Source: Cercis canadensis
Taxonomy: Eukaryota; Streptophyta; Magnoliopsida; Fabales; Fabaceae
Length of the DNA: 64,000 nt
Direction of reading: 5' to 3'
Assembly: GCA_003255065.1 (NCBI GenBank)
Contig: QAOA01001448.1
Span: forward strand, 638,825-702,824
Shown: in pieces, positions 12,505 to 22,191 of the stretch
How positions within the stretch are numbered: the first letter of the stretch is position 1
How the letters are laid out: every line of letters starts with the position of its first letter
Position numbers and translations under genes: made by a program
Notes under the pieces: model-generated
Databases searched by the model: none
The model's input: the letters and a program-made list of their open reading frames with translations, nothing else
Told to the model about the DNA's origin: nothing

Positions 12505-13356
12505 GAGGTAATTTTAATTTTATAAAATAATTAAGGTAGTAAAAGTATTAGAAAATTTAATTATCTACAATTAATTTTAAGTGAAATGTAAATTTTTGTT
12601 GAAGTTTGAATAGCACTTTTTTTTTTTTTTTGGAAATGATGATTGTTTTTAGGAAATATAGATAATAAATTTATTTTTTTAAAAAAAAGGTTTGGTTGCA
12701 TAGTATTACTCATTGTTTTTTGGTGGGAGTTACTATTTTGTTCATCATTCTTGCTTTCTTCGTCTAGTCGACAGAAACGAAAAACATTGACAGAAGTGAT
12801 ATGATAGTATATATATATATATAAATACGAAGAAAGACCATTCATCTATTTTAAAATATAAAGAAAAACAGTGGAGGTAAGTGATTCTTTTCTTTCGGTC
12901 CATAGTGGTCATCGCACTCAATACGCGTCGCGTTTGATGCCGTAACCTTTCTTTTTCTTCATGGACTAGAAAATAAAGCATGCATTTAACGGGAATAACA
13001 TAATCTGTATATATGAACAAATTATTTTTCTTTTTCAGTAGACAGAAGTGATAATTAAGTATTAATATCAAATGCCTCGAATTTTATAATACCAATTAAA
13101 TTGCAAAGACGTTTGAGGATGTAAGTGTTATCTGTAAATAACTTGTAACTATGTTGAGAACAGAGATTTAAGACGATAGTGACTCATGTCTTATTGAATA
13201 CTGATTTGGAAACTACGCGACGACTTGATTCAGTGCACCTAAGAAGAATATAAGAATTAGTTGTTTTAGAGAATAAAGAAACTTGGCACACAAAATAAAA
13301 TAAAATAAAATAAAAAGAGAGAGAGAAAGAAACAGCTTAAATCCATCATTACGGGG

Positions 13357-13376
13357 GGTGGTGGTGGTGGTGGTGG
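13357..13376. repeat. GGT trinucleotide repeat
   Basis: A short run of GGT triplets follows a G-run and is preceded by AAAAT and GA repeats (about 13290-13328). It is a compound microsatellite in intergenic DNA with no visible function. Confidence 0.85.
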
Positions 13377-16300
13377 GGATTGATACGGCTGTTTCTCATT
13401 TATTACTAGTTGCTATTTCTCATTTACGTTCATAACATATGCCCTTTAGTTGGTTATTTTTTTTATTTGAGATATTTAGTTAAATGATTAAAGTTGTTAT
13501 TTTATTGTTAGAGATGTTTAAATTTAGGATAGAGGATAAGAGATAATTTTAAAGTTGAAAGTGATTCTACTGACTCAACGTCTTTTTTAAATAAATTGTT
13601 GAAAATACTTGACACAAACTTACTATCTTTATTAAAAATGTAAAGTGCCAATCAGAAGTCAATTATAATAAATAATAATCTTGACTTTTCAACTCCTTAT
13701 TTACCCTTTGGTTTTTTTGGCCATGCTCCTTATTTAGTTAAGAAAGTTATTATTTTCAAAAGAATAAAGAATAAAATAAAAAACATTTTGGTATTTCTCT
13801 CAATCGTTGATTCCAATGCCACTCTCTTATCCGGGTTTATAATTATTATTTATTATTTGTTTGGATGGCATAGATCAGAATATCACTGTCCAGCTTTTAT
13901 AAGAATAAATGAATAGATTGAACCGTAATGAAATTTAACCATGTTCTTGAGTGTTAAGCTACTATGAGCATCAATTCAGTTCGCACTAGATTGTGTGGCG
14001 AAGGATATGGCACATTCACATGCTTGCATATATATACGTCTGTCCGTCTCTAGTTACTTTCAAGGGGCAATTGCATTTTGCAACTTGACATATGCATTAT
14101 CACCCCACCCCTTCTGTATTGCTTTGGACTTGGTCACAGTGCCTCTCACCAATTCCTATTTAGAGAACTTGGATCTTTTTTTTGTTCTTTTCTGGTCAAT
14201 AATTTTTCCCTCCACTTGCACAGAATATGTCCTTACTAAAGCTGGAAGGACACGAAACCAGCACTATGAAAGTGCATATGAATCTCATCTGGAAAGTTGT
14301 TCTCTAGTTCAACTTCAACTTCAACTTTCTTGTATGATAAATAGTTTATCTCAATTTTGATTCCTTCCCTTTTCAATGGTGCAAATCAGAAGTTATCATT
14401 AATTCCTTTTATTTCGTGCAATCAATTCATTACACGCCTTGTACGGTTGTGGTTTTTTTTTTCTCATTTTGACCTCTCTAGGGTTTTCTTTTTGTCCATA
14501 AGATTGGAATTTTGACCTCTTTATACAAACCTATCAATTTGTACTTTTGCTAATTCTTTTTCAGAGTATCAGGATACCTTTTGTTTTCTCAAATAGAATT
14601 TGATTAGTAATTCTAAATTCTATTTGAATGATGAACTAATGTTTATGGTGTAACTCAGCCTTGCTTCGTTCTTTGACCGTTTCTGATAAGATTGATAGTA
14701 TTCAATTAATTGATAATCATTTATAGAAAATTCAATTAATGTAATCACTGCAATGTTATTGGTGACTTAGCCAAATAACTATGTTAGACCATGCATCCTA
14801 GTTTTTCCACATCATGACGTGCTTCTAAAAGACGTTTATAGAATCAATTTCCCAACCATCCATTAATCCTTTTTAAAATTGAAACAAAGACCAACTGAGG
14901 GAGGTCGTTGGCTAGATGTAGACATGAGAATAGATGTTTGGGGTCGAAAAGAGCTTGGTTATGTGCGTCAATCATAGATATGAACCAAAGGCTACTTTTA
15001 TATCCTTTCAAATTCCATTATGTTTTGTCAAGTTGGCCACTTCCAAATGCGACTACCCGACGCCGAAAATAAAGGGTAACACTGTAGAGGCACTTTTTCA
15101 AGAGGGTAGGGTAACACATCTGAGAAAATCAAAGTTAATAACCCGAGTATGTTACTAAAATATACTAAACTTTCATCACTTAAAGTTTTCTTATTTTCTT
15201 TTTGGTTTAGCTCATAGGCTTCACCTACCTTTTGATTGCACCATTACAAATTCATTGCTTTACACGGAACAAAGATTACATAAATTAAAGGGTTCTATAT
15301 GATTAAAAAGCTGAATGATGAGCATGTTGGTTGGCCATTAATGAAGTCAAATTCACTTGACCATTCGTGTAAATGGACTTGTGGCAACCACACAACACCA
15401 TGTGCCGCATACCTGCTCCGGCGACTCATGGCGTATGTCTTCTCCACCAATCTAGTCCAAGCAGCACTTCTAAGTCCCCACTTTGGTCAATAACTTGCCT
15501 CGTGGATCCATTTCAAGCACCAATACACAGATTTAATTGACAGAAACATTAAGACATGAAATGACAATTTGTGGCACCATTAATATTAAATTTCAAACTA
15601 CAATGATGTTTATTCTTACATTTACATTTACAAGGAGGGATGGTATTTTTCGTAAGGATTATGTTTTTTCTTTTTTTGGTACATAGTAAGGATTATGGTT
15701 TGTACCGTTGACAATTGCCACATGAATCTAGTATGTTTGGTTCTGAGTTTGATACTTTTCTTCTGGGAAAATAAATTGAAGAGTGGTTAACCATTGAATT
15801 TCATGCCACTGACTTATATATAAATAATAGCGCCTTGAACTTTCGTAATACACGTCGAAAATATGACCAAAATTTATTTTTTTATGAAATTAGAACTTTA
15901 ATTAATATATAGAATGACTTAAATTCATTAATTTAATGTCGTTGTTAAAAATTAATTATAAAAATGTTTATTATATGGATTTGAAACTTTACTATTAATT
16001 TTACTCTGAAATATAATTTTCATATTTTATAAATTGATCATAATATATCAAATACTAACTCAAGCTCATTTTTAACTCTATTGTTCCTCTCGTTCTTTCA
16101 TTTCAATGTCAAAGGGAGAAGAAACAAGGAAATAGAGATTCCATTCACATGACGGATCAGCTACGTCGTTTCATTTTAAATGTTGAACATGCTCTTTCTA
16201 AATAGAATATTAGTTCCATTAATAATATGGAGTAGGCATTCCCCTTTTTACGGGATCATTATCAGTATCTTCATTATTATATTATCAATTTGACACTATC

Positions 16301-16928
16301 CTAACACTATTAACATATAGTTGATAATTCCCATCATCTTTGGAAATGCTTAAAAAAAAAATTTCTTCAAAAACTGAAAATAACATCTGTTAAAACTACT
16401 TTCAAACCCTTATTTCTGAAAGCTAGTTTTTTTTTTTTTTTTAATTACAAATAAAGAGGTATTGTTTTGGGGAAAAGACATAAGATTTTCCAAATATGGC
16501 CTTCATGGAAGGTCCAAACGACTTGGGCCTTCGTATTCAGCCTTTATATTAGAGGCAAAGACAGGCCTTCAAGATCAAGTCATGAGCAGACGCCAGACCA
16601 TATGATAGGCCAGCCTTCAGTAGAATGGACTGTGCACACGTATTACAGAACCCTTACAAGTGCTTCATAGTAAATCTTCAACCTTAAGAAGTTCCCCGAA
16701 ATGATGGAAAGATGAACAATCCAACCCTTTTCAGCTTCCAGGAGGGTAAAAGGAGCAAACATGTCCAACATTAGAACAGAAATTATATGTAGAATGGAAT
16801 GTGCACATATGTTACATAACTTATAGCGTGATTTATACACAACTTAAGTAGATACATCAACCCGACATATATTAGATGTACATCCAATTAAAATTTGAGC
16901 AAACAACGGTGATATGAACTTCAAAACT

Positions 16929-18980
16929 TCACCTCAGTTCTGAATTTTCATATGTTTCATAGCTTTGATAGGCAGTATTGGATTCCTCGGAGGCAGAGGC
17001 TTCATCAACATTGGATTCTTCAGAAGCTTCAGATGAGCTGTCGTAAACAGGAGTTTCATAAAAAAAGGAACTCTTGGGTGCTTCAGAAGCATCATGAGCT
17101 AAAGTTTCTTGAACTTCATTTCCACCTGTTTGAACAAATTCCAACAAGAAATGCACTCCATTAACTACATCATATATCATTAGTCCTAATCTACCTCCAA
17201 CCCAACTGCCCAGGTGACTTCCCACAAGATAACCAAATCTCCCAAGCCTTTGCTCTCCCAAGAAGCCTCCAACATAAGTACCGAACAAAGTGCCAGTGCC
17301 CCTAAGGAACCCCTCTGTGATGGTACCGCCATAGTATATAGCTTCAAAAAAGTCCCATCCAGAAGAGATGATGGGGCCTATAATGCGCTTGGCTTGACGG
17401 GAAGCCAATTTTGCTGCCTTTGCACCTTCTTTCTGAGCATGTTTTGCTGCATCTTCTGCTACCATCCCTTGTGACATAGCATCAACAAGGGCAGACTCAA
17501 TTTTTTGATGCCTTGCTCTTTCAACATGAGCAGCTCTAATGTTGTAAGAATATAGCTTCACCCCTTCCTTGACAGCGCATGCTAAAGTTCCAGAACCCAT
17601 ATCAAAGCAGTTTAAGATTGTAAACTTTCCACTTTGGGATGAAGCCTCCTCGCCAACCAGCTGCCTGCATTTTTCAGCTGAAAGGGACAAACATCTATGA
17701 GTATAAGCAGACACTGCACTTACTAGACAGGATAGTGGAGTGCTTAAACAATTAAAGAAATTAACACAAAAAATGGGAAAACAAATGCCCTTAAATTTCT
17801 TGGAAAAACAACAAGTTGTTTGGCTAATGATCACATGTTAAGGAAAAATATAAAGGGAATTTAAACCAATCCCTATAATCACGTCGTCTTAGGGATCAAA
17901 AGAAGAAAGAATAAGCCCAAAAGGCAATGCAAAACAAAGTCAAGAAGGGCAACTGTCAACTTTCGTACATGATCATATATGCGTGTTTGTGTGTGAAGTT
18001 CAAAAACCAAAAACATAACCACCCCAATGGATGAATCTACTTTGAACATTTGAAGACAGATAGAAACAGGAAATTTTGGGCTTACTCATACAAAATGTGT
18101 GAGCTCTTTTAGAGAAATAATGTAAGTAAATGGGGAAAGCAACAGGTGAACGAACTGTCATCTTTAAACCAGGAAAACCAGGGGTCCTAAGTGTCATTTA
18201 GCCAATAAGATGAATACAAATAGCACATATTGATGGGAGCAATCATACACGAATACTGAATAAGAAGACTTCAGATCTTTAGTGGATCCTCTACTAAACT
18301 ACACCAAGTACCCTACATTTTATACACCATTTAGACTGGTGAGTAAGATGGGAACAATCATACTAGTCCAAGATACATATCAAAATTCAGAAGAACTGGT
18401 GTACCACAGATTGATTCCTTTGTTGAACCAACAAAATTTTGAAATTGGAAGAAAAATGAAAACAAAAAGAAAAAAAAAGAAGACAAAGCTTCCTATAACT
18501 GCACGAATCAAAGACTGGAAGACACTGCAATAGAGATCCTAGAGGAGCCTGGTTTATTTAGTTTCCCCTTTTCCGATTTATATTATTGATCGATCACAAA
18601 AACTTCATAAATAAAGAAAAGAAAGAGATATTTGTATTTACTGGGCTATAAACTCGTACTAGTGGATATATAACACAATATCACATAAAGAACAAGACTT
18701 ACTTTTCTTCGTCCTTCCCTTGTTTTCTCCACAATTAAAAAGCTAAAGACAATAACCCAATTTGATAGCAGAATAATAGAAAAAACGATTGAATTTATAA
18801 TTCTTGTTAATGCTTATTTAGCATTAATGCAAAATAACCGAAAAAGGAAATTCAATTGTAATTTGAGAGCATTTAATAGAATAATTTGAAGCACAATGAG
18901 ATAAAAATACCTGTGATGCTAAGAACAATGATGCCTGCGACAAACAGAAGGAACTGAACCCTCTTCTTTTGGAAATCCAT
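16929..18980 (-). CDS. Plant protein of unknown function with N-terminal hydrophobic segment and glycine-rich core
   Basis: Two exons on the minus strand, 18980-18911 and 17677-16929, join in phase to a 272-residue protein. The first exon encodes MDFQKKRVQFLLFVAGIIV and on to an Ala-rich boundary: a short basic start followed by a hydrophobic stretch, so a signal peptide or signal anchor. Then come a region with conserved-looking Cys residues, an Ala/Lys-rich helix (about residues 90-130) and a glycine-spaced segment (about 155-205, FLRGTGTLFGTYVGGFLG onwards) that could pack as helices in a membrane. The tail is Ser/Glu-rich and acidic. I do not recognise a named family. A Mutator-like element ends 247 bp upstream of the start codon. 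Gene structure is well supported; function is unknown. Confidence 0.85.
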
Positions 18981-19479
18981 GGCTGTACGAATAAAATAGA
19001 AGTAAAGCTAAGCCCTAACCCTAGAAATCAAAGAAAGCATTAGTGCCAGTTTGAATGCTTCCAAGAGAGGGAAGAATCTTAAGATCCTTAGTTTCAGCAA
19101 GGGAGAGGAACGACCAGAACGACTTGACCACGGTAGTCGTGGCTGCTGGACCAGGTAGAAAAGAACAGTATCGAAGTAAGCTTAATGAAGCAGCCGCCGG
19201 GCCCAAGCTCTATAAGCCCAAAATTTGGCAAATTTACGGTAATAATACTGTTTAATAAAATAATTACGGATTTAGGATAGTTTTGAAACAATTTACCGAA
19301 ATGGGTTAGTTTTTTTTGGCTAAAAAACGCTGATGCGTTTTATCATAAAAACGCTAAACAAAACTGCGTTTTAAATAGAAAACGTAAAAAGTGAAGCGCG
19401 TTTTGTTAAAGAAAACGCAGTTTCATATTACAAAAAACGCGGAATGGATTTTTAACTGTGGGGCCGAAATTAGTTTGAA

Positions 19480-19696
19480 GAAAACGCTGATTCAATAAGA
19501 GTTTCTTGAAGAAAACTCTGTTTGAAACAGAGTTTTCTATAGAAAACGCTGATTCAATCAGAGTTTCTTCAAGAAAACTCTGTTTCAAACAGAGTTTTCT
19601 ATAGAAAACTCTGATTCAATCAGAGTTTCTTAAAGAAAACTCTGATTCAATCAGAGTTTCTAAAAGAAAACTCTGTTTGAAACAGAGTTTTCTTTA
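19480..19696. repeat. Seven 31-bp units, each a near-palindrome
   Basis: Units start at 19480, 19511, 19542, 19573, 19604, 19635 and 19666, exactly 31 bp apart. Each opens GAAAACTCTG or GAAAACGCTG and closes with the complementary CAGAGTTT(T)C, so each can fold into a hairpin. Two centre types occur, GATTCAATC (units 1, 3, 5, 6) and TTTGAAAC or TTTCAAAC (units 2, 4, 7). There are no unique spacers, so it is not CRISPR-like. It lies inside the Mutator-like element, and an N follows at 19708. Confidence 0.9.
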
Positions 19697-19791
19697 AGAA
19701 ACGTTGTNTGTATAATGGTCTTAAATCCATTGGTTTGAATCTGAAGAACAAATATGGAATAGAACGTTTATAATTTTATATTCATAAAAAA

Positions 19792-20001
19792 TTGAGTCTT
19801 TTAGAAAATTCAGTTATTGACAATATTATTTATAAAGTTCCAATATTTGTTAATCCATTATTTTATAATGCTTTTGAGCTGAGCTCTGATGATGATGTTG
19901 AGGCAATGTTTGAAAATCATAGTCAACTTAAATCTCTTAGTGCAATTGAAATATTTGTTGAGACGAAAATTGTGGAAGATGAAGTTGATGAAGATGAATA
20001 A
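19792..20001 (+). pseudogene. Possible N-terminal remnant of a Mutator-type transposase
   Basis: A short open frame inside the inverted-repeat element (first codon TTG, so not a normal start) contains ELSSDDDVEAMFENH followed by a Leu/Ser stretch, AIEIFVET and an acidic tail. Mutator-like transposases often have an N-terminal stretch of the form 'D-D-D-V-x-x-M-F ... E-L-Y-V'. I read this as a deletion remnant. The downstream DDE catalytic domain and SWIM zinc finger are absent. The resemblance is weak and short, so this is inference supported mainly by the location. Confidence 0.4.
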
Positions 20002-20872
20002 TTTAATTATATAAATTTAATAAATACTACTAAAATATTAAAATAATAATAAAAAATAAGAATTTAACTGTAAGCAACACTAACATAAATTAAGACAAAT
20101 ATCTAAACTAATCAGTAAACTCTATTAGTTTAATAATTACAAACAAAATGAATAAATAATCAAGACAAATTGTTAATAGTTTAAATTTAACAAATCTAAA
20201 CTTAAAGATTAAATTTAAATTTATTAATTTCATTATCCCATATTTGATTAGAAATATGCACCGATTGTAATGTTAAGATAGATGAATCTATTGGTCTCGG
20301 TATAATTTATCCACGACTAACCATTTTTTTAAGTGCAAAGTGAAAATTAAAATGTGAGATGAAAATATGAAAAAGAGGATGGGAGATGGGAGAAAGAAGA
20401 AGGGACGATGGGAGAATGAAGGCTTCGGAGGGTGAGGGGAGAATGAAGGGGTCCGAGAAGAGAGAGAGAGGGGGGGGGGGAGGGGGGGAGGCAACTATTG
20501 AAATTAGTAACTTACAAGCCTAGGGAATCAAAAAAACGTTACAACGTTTTTAAGTGTAAAACGCGGTTCCAAATCGCGTTTCATGAAGCAATATGTGCAA
20601 CCAATCCGCGTTTTATGTAGGAAACGTTGTTTCCTTTTTCTACCATTTTGTCCTTTCCTAAAGCTAGTTAGTGCATTTTATAGTGTTTCAGCATTTTTAT
20701 TGAAACACACAGATACATTTTTTTGGTTAAAACGCAATTCCATTCAGCGTTTTATGATAGAAACATTTAGCGTTTTTTAATAAAAAAAACTAACCCATTT
20801 CGATAAATAGTTTTAAAATTATCCTAAATCCGTAATTACTTTATTAAATAATATCATTACTGTAAATTTACC

Positions 20873-22085
20873 TATTTTGAATGCTTAGTTTTTTTTTTTT
20901 TTTTTAAATTATTGGTGGGTACAAAAAATTTGATGAAAATATAGTATAGTGCGTCGGGCATCTGATTTCAATTCATAAGAGAAATAATTAAATATTCTTT
21001 TATATTATTTAATTATTTATTTATATTTAAGTATAATATTTACATATTTCACATTGAATAATAATATATATAAACATAATAACTTATCTCTTTTACTTTG
21101 GTTTACATTTTACTTGTACAAGAGATAGAACCAGATCCGAGGCCTACTATGTTCTTTCTTTTTTTGATATGCTAGGCCTACTATATTCTGGAATTTCATG
21201 TTGGCTGATATTGTCCCTTAACTCAAATGTCATAATTACCCCTTTGAAATCTGATGTCCACCACGACAACAGGTCAGTTTTGGGTCTTTAGATTCAAGAT
21301 AGTAAAATACTATATATATTTTCATAGCTCAAGGAAAACAGAAGAAACGAAAAGAAAAGTGATGCAACTAGTTTGAATTGAACACGGAGGACCTAGCCGG
21401 ACTTTGTTTCTGTTAAAGAAAATAAAAAAAACTTGGTTTAATTGTAATTTTAATTTTTTTTATTTTAACAACTTAAAATTTTTTATTTACTTTTTTTAAA
21501 AATAACTAATAAGTTACTTTATATTCATAAAATATAAATTTTGATTATTTTATCTTTAACTTAAAATTTTTATATTTATTTAAAAGTGTAAAGTTATTTG
21601 ATTTATAATCACACCATTCAAATTGAAAAGTTAAGTTTTGTGAACTTTTTTATTAAATTTTAACTTGATCTAATGATAAATGAGTCTAAATATTTGATTA
21701 AATAAAAACTTATGATTTTTATATTTTAGGCTTAGTTGCACTGTTTCATCAAGCTAAAATTTAGTAAAAAAGTTCATAAGATGTAACTTTTAAATTTAAG
21801 CGGTAAAATTATGAATCAAAAAATTTTACACATTAAAATAAACTTAAAAATTTTAACTTAAAAATAAAATAATTAAAATTATTTTATTTTATGAATATTG
21901 AAGGTTGAATAGTGAAATTTTTGAAGAAAGGAGCAAAAAATTTAAGTTATAAAAATTTAAAGACCAAAATTACCATTAAGCCTAAGAGCTTCTGTTTCAA
22001 GAAAAGGTTAGTTTCGTCAAACAGACTACTCGAGGGTTTATGAAGGGCTTTAACAAATCTGAATAAAATTATCTCAGTCGCATCG
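20873..22085. other. LON1 upstream region
   Basis: The DNA is AT-rich, with a T-run at about 20889-20905. No gene is visible. Most of the second half is the foldback element 21431-21985, described separately. The LON1 promoter must lie in or beside that element because the LON1 start codon follows about 205 bp after it. Confidence 0.55.
21431..21985. mobile_element. Foldback-type inverted-repeat element upstream of LON1
   Basis: About 240 bp at 21431-21670 recur inverted at about 21745-21985 with many small differences. The outer ends read TGGTTTAATTGTAATTTT and, on the other strand, GGCTTAATGGTAATTTT. Only a short central part separates the arms, so nearly the whole unit can fold on itself. 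No coding sequence and no clear target duplication were seen, so the superfamily is undecided. It ends about 205 bp before the LON1 start codon. Confidence 0.65.
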
Positions 22086-22184
22086 ATGGCGGTTTTTGGC
22101 AACATTAAACGCCCATTCTAGGGCATGAACCAAGCTTCAAGTTCAGAAATTCCAATTCACACTGTACATTTCTTTATTCATTGA
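22086..22184 (+). promoter_or_regulatory. Two upstream open frames before LON1
   Basis: ATG-TAG at 22086-22121 (11 codons) and ATG-TGA at 22125-22184 (19 codons) precede the LON1 ATG at 22192. Both end before it, the second by only 7 nt. If the transcript begins upstream of 22086 these frames would lower or tune translation of the protease. The transcription start is not known from sequence, so their presence in mRNA is inferred. Confidence 0.4.
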
Positions 22185-22191
22185 CGAATCA

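Larger units (their letters stand above)
10506..16928. other. Long intergenic region with two DNA transposons
   Basis: This lies upstream of NAS and downstream of the leftward gene ending at 16929. It contains the CACTA element (11113-11792) and the Mutator-type MITE (12016-12495), which have their own entries. It also has an (AT)n run near 12811-12822, an AAAAT repeat near 13290-13312 and a GGT repeat near 13357-13376. Open frames such as those at 13995-14360, 14934-15158 and 15299-15493 show no family features or splice-supported extension, so no gene is called. Confidence 0.6.
19227..20872. mobile_element. Mutator-like element with long inverted ends, 31-bp repeats and a possible transposase remnant
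   Basis: Bases 19227-19308 and the reverse complement of 20791-20872 are about 80-bp imperfect inverted repeats. Both read GG[C/T]AAATTTAC outermost and GAAATGGGTTAG innermost. Inside both ends lie many AAAACGC motifs in both orientations. The interior holds a 31-bp repeat array (19480-19696) and a short open frame (19792-20001, own entry). A matching 9-bp target duplication is not visible, so the last few bases of each boundary are uncertain. The element sits 247 bp upstream of the start codon of the leftward gene ending at 18980. Confidence 0.7.

Noticed and set aside
13995-14360. 121-codon frame in the long intergenic region
   Set aside because: It is hydrophobic with biased T-rich codons, no family resemblance and no splice context.
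19480-19696. CRISPR-like array
   Set aside because: The 31-bp units are contiguous with no unique spacers, in a plant nuclear genome and inside a transposon.
19227-20872. LTR retrotransposon
   Set aside because: The terminal repeats are inverted, not direct, and no primer-binding site, polypurine tract or reverse transcriptase is seen.
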